The notes under the pieces: model-generated
The model's database searches: none
What the model was told of the DNA's origin: nothing
The model's input: only the letters and a program-made list of their open reading frames with translations
In this document: positions 1-8,260 of the stretch, in pieces
How positions within the stretch are numbered: position 1 is the first letter of the stretch
Layout: each line of letters begins with the position of its first letter
Translations under genes and position numbers: made by a program
Assembly: GCF_008757455.1 (NCBI RefSeq)
Contig: NZ_VCMV01000033.1
Location: forward strand, 1 to 35,242
Source: Microvirga brassicacearum
GTDB taxonomy: Bacteria; Pseudomonadota; Alphaproteobacteria; Rhizobiales; Beijerinckiaceae
Reading direction: 5' to 3'
DNA length: 35,242 nucleotides

Positions 1-158
1 TTACTGTCGATAAGCAGACGTTCACTGCGAGCTTCGAAGGTCAAACTCTGACCCGCTGCGGACTTTTCGACGAGCTACCGGCTTTGGGCTTGAATGATCC
101 ACTGTCCATCTTTCCAACGTATTGGCGTACCAAGCTCTTTACGATGCCGGAGGAGGAA

Positions 159-669
159 ATGATGAGTGTCAGACAGAGCCTGCTCGTCGCCTTGGTCTCC
201 GTGGCCGGGTTCAGAAGTTCACCTATGGCATCGGCCCATGCCGCAACCTTCACCTGTCCTGACACCATGGCCGCAGACAGGCCGGGAGCGGCGTCTTCCC
301 TTAGTGAGCTGTATGCAGGGGCCAACGACATCACCGCGCAATCGGCTTGTGGAATTGATGACCGATCTGCGCAAGAGCGGCATGAAGCCCGCTCTCATTG
401 TCGACCATCTGATCGGGGTATATTGCCCGCTCGTCGCAGCCGACGCCATCCTCTCAGACAAGCAGAACGCCGATCGGGTTCGGCGGTTCGCGCGCTTGGT
501 GACAGACTTGGCTTATGTGCCGTCAGATCCGGATGAGGTAGATGTTCTTGTCCAGACGGCTTTACCGCCAGATCTGCTGAGCCAAGTCGACCAATCGGCG
601 GGTCGAGCCGGTCTCTCGCGCGACGAATGGATTGAGCGCTCGATCAAGCGACAACTCTCGGTCCCATAA
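159..669 (+). pseudogene. Frameshifted small secreted protein gene
   Basis: A good ribosome site (AGGAGG, 151-156) precedes tandem ATG codons at 159 and 162. The frame from there encodes a signal peptide of about 28 residues ending in SAHA, followed by a short mature start (ATFTCPD). From about 330-345 the coherent protein continues in the next frame, beginning near RNRLVELMTDLRKSGMK and running to the TAA at 667-669, with a polar C-terminal part rich in acidic and basic residues. From ATG 162 to the stop is 508 bases, one more than a multiple of three, so one extra base would explain the break. The intact product would be a periplasmic protein of about 168 residues. I do not recognise a named family. 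The first frame is also open upstream to position 3, so a longer N-terminus or a fused fragment is possible. The frameshift could be genuine or an assembly error. Confidence 0.6.
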
Positions 670-1034
670 ATCTGCAGGGCCAAAACAAGACGTTCCCAAC
701 TGAAGCCGGCATGACCAACCAAGGGCGACGCTGACGGCCCGATGGCGGCGCACCCCGGCCCTCATCCGGGAGTGTCCAGTAGAGATGGCTTGCCGCTTTC
801 TGGAGATTGAGAGGCATGACCAAGAAGAAGCCTGTCAGGTCAAAGCACAATCGGCACGGAGCGTGATCTTTTCATATCCAGCGTTTTGCCGGGTTGAGGA
901 CATAGCCCGACCTTATGTCTCGCCAATATTATTTGGATTTTTCCTGCAAGGATGCAGCGGTAGGCTCCCTGTGACGGTTGGGTTTTCGTTTTGCCCGTGA
1001 AAAGCACCGCATCGAACCCAGGGAGTTTACAAAC
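670..1034. other. Non-coding stretch without a convincing gene
   Basis: No frame here has a plausible start, ribosome site and protein-like composition. A stretch near 816-850 could start a short reading frame with several lysines (ATGACCAAGAAGAAG), like the beginning of some transposase genes, but it soon breaks down, so at most it is a scrap of an insertion sequence. The final part presumably holds the promoter of the downstream aldolase operon; I could not find a confident -35/-10 pair. Confidence 0.35.
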
Positions 1035-1850
1035 ATGTATCGGCCCAATCTCCTGAAGACGCGCCTCAAGAACGGCGAGAAAGTATTCGGAAGCTGGAAT
1101 GTCCTTGCCAGTGCGTTCGCAACCGAAGTCATGGGTTATGCGGGCTTCGACTTCATCATCATCGATCATGAGCATGGCTGCGGCGACTTGATGACTCTCG
1201 GCCATCAGTTCCAGGCGCTTTCCCCCACACCGACCACCGCCTTGGTGCGCGTGCCGAGCCACGATAGCGCCTACATCCGTCGTGTTCTCGATCTGGGAGC
1301 CGAAGGTGTCGTGGTGCCGAGCGTCAATACGGCAGACGAGGCCCGCTCGATTGTTCAGGCCTGCCACTATCCCAAATTCGGGTCACGCGGCGCAGCGCCG
1401 GGGACGATCCGCGCCTCGAGCTTCGGTGCCGAGGCCAACCTGTATGCCCGCACCGCGAGCGAAAACACGCTGGTGATCTGCCAGATCGAAACAGTGGAAG
1501 GCGTGCAGAATGCGGACGAAATCGCCGCTGTCGAAGGCGTCGATATGATATTCGTCGGCCCCTACGACCTCTCCGCATCCGCGGGCTTTATGGGTGAGAT
1601 GGATCATCCGGAAATCGTTGCGTTGATTGAAAAGGTGGAGATCGCTGCGAAGGCCTCCGGCAAGTCGCTAGGCTCAATTCTGAGGCCTGGTATCTCTCTC
1701 AAGGAGGTCTACGAGCGCGGCTATCAGCTGATTTCCACCGGGAGCGATTCGAGCCGTCTTCGTGCGGCTTGCTTGGCCGATGTCGCCAAGTTTCAGGATG
1801 CGGTCGGCTTGGATGAGGCGCCGAAACTCGTCTCCGTCAAGGCAAGCTGA
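1035..1850 (+). CDS. HpcH/HpaI-family class II aldolase
   Basis: The product (271 aa) is a TIM-barrel, metal-dependent pyruvate aldolase of the HpcH/HpaI family, which cleaves 4-hydroxy-2-keto acids to pyruvate (or a related keto acid) and an aldehyde in the cytosol. Family features are visible: IDHEH near residues 43-47 carrying the general-base histidine, the arginine in VRVP near 72, the metal-binding glutamate in QIET near 152, and the aspartate in GPYDLS near 178. The length matches the family (about 250-270). ATG 1035 is chosen because the frame upstream of it (from 978) has no family similarity, and AGGGAG lies about ten bases before it. The next gene follows after 13 bases with GAGGAGAG between them, so they form an operon with the decarboxylase-like gene. 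The natural substrate cannot be read from the sequence. Confidence 0.9.
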   Translation: MYRPNLLKTRLKNGEKVFGSWNVLASAFATEVMGYAGFDFIIIDHEHGCGDLMTLGHQFQALSPTPTTALVRVPSHDSAYIRRVLDLGAEGVVVPSVNTADEARSIVQACHYPKFGSRGAAPGTIRASSFGAEANLYARTASENTLVICQIETVEGVQNADEIAAVEGVDMIFVGPYDLSASAGFMGEMDHPEIVALIEKVEIAAKASGKSLGSILRPGISLKEVYERGYQLISTGSDSSRLRAACLADVAKFQDAVGLDEAPKLVSVKAS

Positions 1851-1863
1851 GGAGAGCGCGCGC

Positions 1864-2847
1864 GTGACCACCACCAATGTCAATATCGTTCTGCGGGCCT
1901 ACGACCAATTCTGCCCGCTCATCATCGGGGCGATCGAAACGCCTGGCGTCAAAATCAACGTCAACTTCAACACGCCCTTATCCAACGAATTCCCCGAAGA
2001 CATCCATGCTGCCGAGGTTTCGTTCAACCGCTACGTCATGGCACGGGCGAATGGCGATCATCGTCTCGTCGGCATCCCAGCCTTCGTGCTTCGAGGCTTC
2101 CGTCACAGGAACTACATCGTCCGGCATGACTCTCCGCTGGAAAGCCTTGCCGATCTGAAAGGAAAGCGCGTCGGCTCGAACTCGTGGAGCGATACGGGAA
2201 CGATGTGGGCGCGGGCGGCGCTCCGGGAGGCAGGCGTTGAGGTCAAGGACGTTCAATGGGTCATCGGCCACCTCGACGAGAAGATCAAAATGAAGCCGAA
2301 AACCTCGTTCGATGTGGAGCCGCCTGAGGGCTCGCATTTCTTGGGCGAGCACGAAACTCTGAGCGACGGCCTCAGGGCTGGTACGATCGACGCCGTCACG
2401 ACCGCATTCATGCCGCCTTCCGTCTACGAGGTAAATGGAGAGTTCCGCAGGCTCGTCAGGGATTTCAGGACGGCGGAGACAGAGTATCATCAGAGGACCG
2501 GCATCTATCCCGGTTTCCATGTCATGGCCTTTCAGCGATCGTTCGCGGAAAGCAATCCCGACGCCGTGCTGGCGGTCTACGACGCGCTCAGGGCATCATG
2601 GGAAAACTGGTGGCTGAAGGTGAAGAACTTTGGCGAGGCTTCGCCCTGGGCAATCGCCGAAGCGGAGACCATGATCCGCGACTTTCCCGAAGACACCCCG
2701 CCGTTCGGGTTGCATCAGCCGGCTCACAGGAAGATGCTGGAAACCATGTGCCATGAGCAGTATGCCCAGGGGGTGGTCAAGGCGCCAGCCGATCCGACGA
2801 AGCTCTTTTCCGACTTCGAAGCCATCGCCAAGGCTACGGGACGTTAA
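1864..2847 (+). CDS. 4,5-dihydroxyphthalate decarboxylase-like protein
   Basis: The product (327 aa) starts with GTG 1864, just after GAGGAGAG. It has no signal peptide, so it should be cytosolic although its fold is of the periplasmic-binding-protein type. Order and motifs match proteins annotated as 4,5-dihydroxyphthalate decarboxylase or NMT1-like: an AEVSFNRY segment, then the pair VGIPAFVLRGFRHRN and LADLKGKRVG, then a WARAALREAGVEVKDVQW segment. Known members of this family (Pht5) decarboxylate 4,5-dihydroxyphthalate to protocatechuate. Many relatives have unknown substrates, and no other phthalate gene is present here, so the substrate is left open. It lies between an HpcH-type aldolase and an M20 amidohydrolase on the same strand, suggesting decarboxylation of an intermediate in the same route. 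A cytoplasmic binding protein is the alternative reading. Confidence 0.75.
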   Translation: MTTTNVNIVLRAYDQFCPLIIGAIETPGVKINVNFNTPLSNEFPEDIHAAEVSFNRYVMARANGDHRLVGIPAFVLRGFRHRNYIVRHDSPLESLADLKGKRVGSNSWSDTGTMWARAALREAGVEVKDVQWVIGHLDEKIKMKPKTSFDVEPPEGSHFLGEHETLSDGLRAGTIDAVTTAFMPPSVYEVNGEFRRLVRDFRTAETEYHQRTGIYPGFHVMAFQRSFAESNPDAVLAVYDALRASWENWWLKVKNFGEASPWAIAEAETMIRDFPEDTPPFGLHQPAHRKMLETMCHEQYAQGVVKAPADPTKLFSDFEAIAKATGR

Positions 2848-2897
2848 GTCTCGCAGCTGACCTATGCACCCTCTGTTCACGTCGAATCGAGCTTCTC

Positions 2898-4064
2898 ATG
2901 CCTGTCATCAACCGTGTCTCTGAATTCGTGTCTGACATCGCCCGGTGGCGTCAGGACTTTCATGAGCACCCCGAGTTGCTTTTCGATGTGAACAGAACCG
3001 CCGCGATCGTGGCCGAAAAACTCAAGTATTTCAAATGTGACGAGGTCGTAACGGGCGTTGCGCAGACCGGCGTTGTCGCGGTCATCCATGGTCGGGAGAA
3101 TAGATCGGGAAAGCGTGTCGCTCTCAGGGCGGATATGGATGCACTGCCTCTCGATGAGCTGGGCGATCTGCCCTATAGATCGAAAACGCCGGGAAAGATG
3201 CACGCTTGCGGCCACGACGGGCATACCGCGATGCTGCTGGGGGCTGCTCGCTATCTGGCCGAGACCCGCAACTTCGATGGGACGGCGGTACTCATTTTCC
3301 AGCCGGCCGAGGAGGGCGGCGGCGGCGGCAAGATGATGATCGAGGAAGGCATCATGGAGCGTTTCGCCATCGATGAAGTCTACAGCATGCACAACATGCC
3401 GGGAATTCCAGTCGGTGCCTTCGCGATCCGCGCCGGCGCCATGATGGCTGCTGCGGATCGCTTTAAAATTCTGGTTGAAGGGAAGGGAACGCATGCCGCA
3501 ATGCCACATCAAGGCACGGATACGATCCTCGCCTCCTGTCACTTGGTCACCGCCCTGCAGTCGATCGTCTCCAGGAACGTAAATCCCCTTGAGGCGGCGG
3601 TCGTCTCGGTGGGCCGCATTTCTTCTGGAGAGACTTTCAACGTGCTGCCGCAGCATGCGGAAATTCTCGGTACCGTTCGAACCCTTTCACCGGAAGTCCG
3701 GGATGATATCGAAATCCGCGTGCGATCCGTTGCGGACCATGTGACGGCGACTTTTGGGGCAACCGTCCAAGTCGAGTATATGCGCGGTTACCCTGTTCTC
3801 ATGAATGACGCCGCCAGTGCACGCTTCATGCAGGAGGCTGCTTGTGATGTCGCCGGCTCGAATGCAGTCGATGGCCAGGCGGTTCCGATCATGGGATCGG
3901 AAGATTTTTCCTTCATGCTCGAGGAGCGGCCCGGCGCTTACATCTTCCTCGGCAACGGCGACAGTGCAGCGCTTCACCATCCTGCCTACGACTTCAACGA
4001 CGCCGCAATCCCATTTGGTGTCTCACTTTGGGCTCGGCTTGTCGAAAAGCGCATGCCCGTTTAG
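2898..4064 (+). CDS. M20 amidohydrolase (hippurate hydrolase type)
   Basis: The product (388 aa) is a dinuclear-metal amidohydrolase of the M20D/HipO/AbgB group, which removes an acyl group from N-acyl amino acids or similar amides in the cytosol. Visible motifs are HEHPELLF near residue 22, ALRADMDALPL near 75, the metal-binding ACGHDGHT near 103-110, the catalytic EEG near 138-140, and a C-terminal histidine motif ALHHPAYDFND. The small dimerisation domain lies near residues 185-290. ATG 2898 begins a typical N-terminus. The gene is third in the aldolase, decarboxylase-like, M20 series, 50 bases after the previous stop, and converges on the LysR gene. A second, distinct M20 gene lies at 8261. 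The acyl and amino acid parts of the substrate are unknown. Confidence 0.9.
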   Translation: MPVINRVSEFVSDIARWRQDFHEHPELLFDVNRTAAIVAEKLKYFKCDEVVTGVAQTGVVAVIHGRENRSGKRVALRADMDALPLDELGDLPYRSKTPGKMHACGHDGHTAMLLGAARYLAETRNFDGTAVLIFQPAEEGGGGGKMMIEEGIMERFAIDEVYSMHNMPGIPVGAFAIRAGAMMAAADRFKILVEGKGTHAAMPHQGTDTILASCHLVTALQSIVSRNVNPLEAAVVSVGRISSGETFNVLPQHAEILGTVRTLSPEVRDDIEIRVRSVADHVTATFGATVQVEYMRGYPVLMNDAASARFMQEAACDVAGSNAVDGQAVPIMGSEDFSFMLEERPGAYIFLGNGDSAALHHPAYDFNDAAIPFGVSLWARLVEKRMPV

Positions 4065-4095
4065 CGAAGCGAAGCAGGGTGGCTCCGGCAATCTC

Positions 4096-5028
4096 TCAAA
4101 GCGGGTTGCGGTTTATGTCATTACATGCCGCCTTGAAGTGCTTTACGAAAGCTTTGGTCAAGTCGGAAGCGCGCCGGTTGGGATAAACCAGCTCGATCGC
4201 CACGCCGATCGTCGGCTCGAAGGGCCTGTAGGACAGCCTCTCCTTCGAATGGCTTCGAAGCGAAAACTCGTCGACCAGTCCGATGCCGATGCCGTTCTCC
4301 ACATGCGGATAGATCGACATGACGCTATCCACCGTCAGCACCGGCTCAGGTCTCTGCTTGCTCGTGTCGATGACCTTTTCGAACTGGGCCAGCAACCATT
4401 GATGTCCCGGTGGAAAAGAGACCAACGGGTAGTCGACGAAGTCATCGTGAGTGACTGAGGTCCTCGACTCCAGCGGGTGGCCATTCGGCATGATGCAGAA
4501 AAGCCGGCCTGAGCAGACCTTTTCCACCGAAAGCCCTTCCTGCTCGGCCTCGCCTGTCGGAAACGAGATGCCAAGGTCCGCACCCTCGGCGGCGACCGCA
4601 TGATAGACCGCCTTTCTCGGACGGATCAGAAGGTGAACTCGCGCTTCGAGTCTTTCCTTCAGGAATTGCTGCAGGGCCGCCGAGACGATGGCGTTTCCGA
4701 GCGGCTGGATCGCGGCGATGCTCATCCGCTGCGAAACGCCCTTCTGAATCATGGAGATGGCATCGGCGATCGCCTGGAAGTACCTGAAATTTCGCTGCAA
4801 TGCTTCAAAGAGCAGCCGCCCTTCGTTGGTCGGCGCCAGGCGTCCTCTGTCTTTGCGGAAGAGCGCCAGCCCCAGCTGATCCTCCATCCTGCGGATCGTC
4901 GCGCTCACGGTAGGCTGGGATATATGGAGGCTCTCCGCTGCTGCGGTGATGCTGCCCGCAGCGACCACCGCATAAAAAACTTCGAGCTGACGCAAGCTCA
5001 TAGCTCCCAGCGATGCAAGCACACTCAT
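4096..5028 (-). CDS. LysR-family transcriptional regulator
   Basis: The product (310 aa from ATG 5028) has a classic N-terminal winged helix-turn-helix: SLRQLEVFYAVVAAGSITAAA, then LHISQPTVSATIRRMEDQLG, then the wing with LFRKDRGRLAPTNEGRLLF. A periplasmic-binding-like effector domain follows from about residue 90. The 5028 start has GGGGA seven bases upstream. A second ATG at 5001 with GGGAG nearby is an alternative (301 aa). The frame extends further to 5145 but that part does not look like a LysR protein. The gene is divergent from the ABC importer operon at 5291 and convergent with the amidohydrolase operon, so its most likely targets are the importer and possibly its own promoter. The dyad at 5172-5186 fits a LysR binding site. 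The effector is probably a compound handled by the importer or amidohydrolases (inference). Confidence 0.92.
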   Translation of the reverse strand: MSVLASLGAMSLRQLEVFYAVVAAGSITAAAESLHISQPTVSATIRRMEDQLGLALFRKDRGRLAPTNEGRLLFEALQRNFRYFQAIADAISMIQKGVSQRMSIAAIQPLGNAIVSAALQQFLKERLEARVHLLIRPRKAVYHAVAAEGADLGISFPTGEAEQEGLSVEKVCSGRLFCIMPNGHPLESRTSVTHDDFVDYPLVSFPPGHQWLLAQFEKVIDTSKQRPEPVLTVDSVMSIYPHVENGIGIGLVDEFSLRSHSKERLSYRPFEPTIGVAIELVYPNRRASDLTKAFVKHFKAACNDINRNPL

Positions 5029-5171
5029 CGAAAGTCCCCAGCTCACGATCCGACCAACGATCCTAGATGACCCTGATAGGCGCGACAAATCAAGCGGTTC
5101 GCTCGCTGCGCGTTCACCGTGTCGCTGAACTGAAGCATGGCGCAAACGTGATTCTGCGCGGGAGACAGCAT

Positions 5172-5210
5172 ATAGTCTTCATCTATGCCGTGCCTAAACT
5201 TTAGATGTTT
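5172..5210. promoter_or_regulatory. Candidate LysR operator in divergent intergenic region
   Basis: ATAG (5172-5175), seven bases, CTAT (5183-5186) forms a perfect dyad whose T5173 and A5185 have the T-N11-A spacing typical of LysR recognition sites. A second dyad, AAAC (5196-5199), seven bases, GTTT (5207-5210), starts 24 bases later, about two helical turns, but lacks the T and A. They lie 81-119 bases upstream of the permease start, between the regulator and the importer. This is where LysR recognition and activation sites usually lie. Binding is inferred from pattern and position only. Confidence 0.5.
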
Positions 5211-5290
5211 TTAAACGGCCTGGGGATGCCTTCTAATCGGCTTCGTCCTTTTCGAGGTCTTCTCGAGGCAAGGGGTTAGGCCACAATCCG

Positions 5291-6247
5291 ATGAAAGGAT
5301 CGACGGTGAGCAATATGACCACAGCGGAAGTCGGGTCTGACGGGGGCAGCGGCCCATCCTGGAACCCAAGAGATGTCTCTCGGGCAATCACTTCAGTCAA
5401 CTATCTGCGCTGGTTGCTGATTGTCGTCGTTCTGGCTCTGGTCGCCCAGTTTCTATCCCTCGTGGTCAGCAATGAGACCTTTCAATGGGATGTGGTGCTC
5501 AGATGGCTATTCGATCCATCGGTGATCAGCGGCCTCTACGTGACGCTTGGCCTGACCGTGGTCGCCATGGTCCTCGGCACCGCCATCGGCCTTGTCCTGG
5601 CCATCTGCCGACTCTCTCAGAGCCGGGCCGCATCCTCCTTCGCTGCGGTCTACATCTGGTTCTTCCGCGGCACGCCGATGCTGGTGCAACTGATCTTCTG
5701 GTACAACATGGCGACAATCTTCCCTCAGCTGTCGATCAGCATACCCTTCGGGCCGACGCTGATCAATTGGGAGACGAATGCGATCATCACGCCGTTGACG
5801 GCAGCCATCGTCGGCCTCGCTCTCAACGAGGCAGCCTATATGGCAGAGGTCATCCGAGGTGGCCTGTTGTCGGTCGATCCCGGTCAAAGCGAGACGGCTC
5901 AGGCTTTCGGAATGACCCGAAGCCGTGCGCTTTGGCGTATCATCATTCCCCAGGCCATGCGCTCCATTGTGCCGCCGACGGGCAATCAACTCATCAGTAT
6001 GATCAAAGGGACATCGCTCGTCAGCGTCATTGCGATGAACGACCTGCTGTATTCGGTGCAGGCAGTCTATAACCGTACGTTCGAGATTATCCCGCTGCTC
6101 ATGGTCGCCGTGATCTGGTATCTCGTGATTACGTCGATCCTCAACGTCGGACAAACCTTCATCGAACGCTACTACGCCCGTGGCGAGCGCAACAACCAGA
6201 TGCGTGGCCCCCAGGAGGTTGCAATGCCGGTGGAGGAAGCGCGATGA
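5291..6247 (+). CDS. Polar amino acid type ABC transporter permease
   Basis: The product (318 aa) is an inner-membrane permease of the HisMQ/GlnP group. An N-terminal tail of about 30 residues and a first hydrophobic helix ([17 protein letters not shown]) precede the conserved transport domain. That domain starts near [17 protein letters not shown] and carries the coupling motif [20 protein letters not shown], through which the ATPase is engaged. The protein is longer than the usual 220-250 residues because of this N-terminal extension. ATG 5291 is the longest reasonable start; GTG 5306, with AAAGGA about seven bases upstream, may be the true one. The gene ends in an ATGA overlap with the ATPase gene, showing translational coupling. 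As only one permease gene is present, the channel is presumably a homodimer. The solute is probably an amino acid or an amino acid conjugate, given the amidohydrolases nearby. Confidence 0.9.
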   Translation: MKGSTVSNMTTAEVGSDGGSGPSWNPRDVSRAITSVNYLRWLLIVVVLALVAQFLSLVVSNETFQWDVVLRWLFDPSVISGLYVTLGLTVVAMVLGTAIGLVLAICRLSQSRAASSFAAVYIWFFRGTPMLVQLIFWYNMATIFPQLSISIPFGPTLINWETNAIITPLTAAIVGLALNEAAYMAEVIRGGLLSVDPGQSETAQAFGMTRSRALWRIIIPQAMRSIVPPTGNQLISMIKGTSLVSVIAMNDLLYSVQAVYNRTFEIIPLLMVAVIWYLVITSILNVGQTFIERYYARGERNNQMRGPQEVAMPVEEAR

Positions 6248-7041
6248 ACATGACCGCTCCAATCAGTCAAAGCGTGCGCTCCCCCGTGCTGGTGCGCGCC
6301 CGAAACGTCCACAAGTCCTACGGTCAGCATGAAGTGCTGAAGGGGATCGATCTAGATGTCCGTGTCGGTGAGACGATCGTCATCCTCGGTCCCTCGGGAT
6401 CCGGAAAATCGACTTTCCTTCGATGCATCAACCATCTCGAGACCATGCAAGGCGGATCGATAGTCGTCGGTGACGAGCAGGTCGGCTATCAGATGCGGGG
6501 GGGCAAACTCTATCGTGCTTCGCCCGGCGTCATGGCGCGCCAGCGCAAGGACATCGGCATGGTCTTCCAGCAGTTCAATCTGTATCCTCATCTGACCGTC
6601 CTCCAGAACATCACCGAAGCTCCAATCGGCGTCCACGGCGAAAAGCGAGCGGAGGCGGAAGCATATGCCCGCGCATTGCTTGAGAGAGTGGGGCTCTCAG
6701 AGAAGGAGAGTGCCTACCCGCGCCAGCTGTCCGGAGGCCAGCAGCAGCGCGTCGCCATAGCGCGAGCATTGGCCATCAAGCCGAAACTGATGCTTTTCGA
6801 TGAGCCGACTTCGGCGCTCGACCCCGAACTCGTCGGCGAAGTTCTCGCAACGATGAGGGACCTTGCGACGCAGGGACTGACGATGATCGTCGTCACACAT
6901 GAGATCGGGTTCGCCAAGGAGGCCGCCGACCGCGTCATCTTCATGGACGACGGCAAGATCGTCGAGGAGGGCTCTCCCGAACAGGTGTTGGTAAACCCCA
7001 CGCAGCCGCGGACGAGAGCCTTCCTCAATCGTTTCATTTAG
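6244..7041 (+). CDS. ABC transporter ATPase (HisP/GlnQ type)
   Basis: The product (265 aa) is the nucleotide-binding subunit that powers the importer. All key motifs are present: Walker [10 protein letters not shown] near residues 49-57, Q-loop in [13 protein letters not shown], signature [15 protein letters not shown] from about 162, Walker [14 protein letters not shown] from about 182, and the switch histidine in VVTHE. The length and motif details fit the polar amino acid uptake subfamily. The start ATG 6244 overlaps the permease stop by four bases (ATGA). The binding-protein gene follows 38 bases after its stop in the same operon. Confidence 0.95.
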   Translation: MNMTAPISQSVRSPVLVRARNVHKSYGQHEVLKGIDLDVRVGETIVILGPSGSGKSTFLRCINHLETMQGGSIVVGDEQVGYQMRGGKLYRASPGVMARQRKDIGMVFQQFNLYPHLTVLQNITEAPIGVHGEKRAEAEAYARALLERVGLSEKESAYPRQLSGGQQQRVAIARALAIKPKLMLFDEPTSALDPELVGEVLATMRDLATQGLTMIVVTHEIGFAKEAADRVIFMDDGKIVEEGSPEQVLVNPTQPRTRAFLNRFI

Positions 7042-7079
7042 GTCCGGATGAAGTCATAGAAACCAGAAGGGAACAGAAA

Positions 7080-7979
7080 ATGCTACGGAAGCTCATCAGA
7101 TATTCACTCGTCTCAGCAGCGATTGCCTGTGCGATGCCGGCGTTTGCTCAAGACGTTCCGGTGCAGAAGTTGAATGAGAAGATCAGGGCGTTGCTGCCGG
7201 AAAGTATTCGGCAGCGGGGCTATCTCGTCGCAGTGAATAGCGGTTCCTATCCACCCTATGAGATCGTGATCGGGCCGAATGAGCTTCAAGGGGCCAGCAA
7301 CGATTTCGCAACGGCCTTTGGTCAACTGTTCGGCGTCGATGTTCGTCACCAGACCGTAGGCGGCCTCGCGGCGATGTTGGCAGGGTTCGATGCCGGCCGC
7401 TACGACATGTCACTCGGCCCGACAGGAGATTTTCCGGATCGCCGCTCCAAGATCGACTTCATCGATTGGGTGCAGGAATACGTGGCCTTCGCAGTCCAGA
7501 AGGGCAATCCCAAGAATATTCAGAACCTCGACGACGTCTGCGGGCTGACGATCGCGGTAATGGCGGCTGGCTCAGCCGAACGGGTCCTGAAGGCGAAGGC
7601 GGAAAATTGCGCGGCATCGGGTAAGCCGGTGACCGTCCAGTCCTTTCCTGACCAAAACTCCTCCATCTTGGCGGTGCGCTCGAAGCGCTCGGACGGCTTC
7701 TTCTCCGGACAGGCGCCACTGACCTACTTCGTCAATCAGTCTTCCAATGTGCTTGATCTTGCGGCCGCCAATCTTCCAAACGGTTTCGGCGACATCTATC
7801 AGGGCGGCATTGCGCCGAAGGGCTCAGATATGAGCAAAGCGATGCTCGCCGCATTCCAGGAACTGTTCGACAACGGAACCTATGCAATCGTCATGAAAAA
7901 GTGGGGTCTTGAACGCAACATGCTCAAGAAGCCGGGAATCAACCTCGCCCCGGACACGGAGCACTTCAAAACGAAGTGA
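7080..7979 (+). CDS. ABC importer periplasmic solute-binding protein
   Basis: The product (299 aa) is a family 3 extracellular solute-binding protein. An N-terminal signal peptide of 23 residues ends in AFA before QDVPV, giving a periplasmic mature protein. The domain begins with GYLVAVNSGSYPPYEIV and continues with the typical lobe-closing segment AGRYDMSLGPTGDFPDRRSKIDF and later VCGLTIAVMAAGSAERV, as in amino-acid-binding proteins. The start ATG 7080 has AGAAGGGA upstream. It is third in the permease, ATPase, binding protein operon. A 9-bp stem-loop lies about 100 bases downstream, before the second M20 gene. The ligand cannot be read from the sequence; adjacency to M20 amidohydrolases suggests an N-acyl amino acid or related amide. 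Confidence 0.93.
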   Translation: MLRKLIRYSLVSAAIACAMPAFAQDVPVQKLNEKIRALLPESIRQRGYLVAVNSGSYPPYEIVIGPNELQGASNDFATAFGQLFGVDVRHQTVGGLAAMLAGFDAGRYDMSLGPTGDFPDRRSKIDFIDWVQEYVAFAVQKGNPKNIQNLDDVCGLTIAVMAAGSAERVLKAKAENCAASGKPVTVQSFPDQNSSILAVRSKRSDGFFSGQAPLTYFVNQSSNVLDLAAANLPNGFGDIYQGGIAPKGSDMSKAMLAAFQELFDNGTYAIVMKKWGLERNMLKKPGINLAPDTEHFKTK

Positions 7980-8080
7980 GCCGGCGACATCGATCCTTGT
8001 CTCAAGGGTGAACTGATGGGGCGTCTGTTGCGCCGGGCCCTTGAGATGACGGCTCCAATATTCGGCTGTCTTGAGGGCAA

Positions 8081-8103
8081 GGCCGCAGCTGAATGCTGCG
8101 GCC
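8081..8103. other. Perfect 9-bp stem-loop between binding protein and M20 gene
   Basis: GGCCGCAGC (8081-8089), loop TGAAT, GCTGCGGCC (8095-8103). There is no T-tract on either side, so it is not a standard intrinsic terminator. It could protect the upstream binding-protein mRNA from 3' exonuclease decay or act as a weak terminator. The rest of 7980-8260 shows nothing recognisable. Confidence 0.4.
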
Positions 8104-8260
8104 TCGGAGCGGGAACCTGTAGGCGAGTTTGCGTCGGCCTGGAATGATCCATCCGCTCCGGCCGAGAAAATGCTTCACGGCACTCGCGGGATCAGCATTC
8201 CAAAGCGCGCAGAGACAACGGCTTTCTCGACGCTGTGACTATCGTGAGCGGAACGTGATT

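Noticed and set aside
816..870. Possible transposase start with several lysine codons
   Set aside because: Similarity covers only a few codons and no terminal repeats or further transposase sequence follow.
840..1367. Long minus-strand frame opposite the HpcH-type aldolase
   Set aside because: It is antisense to a well-supported gene, with no ribosome site or family motifs; a codon-bias shadow.
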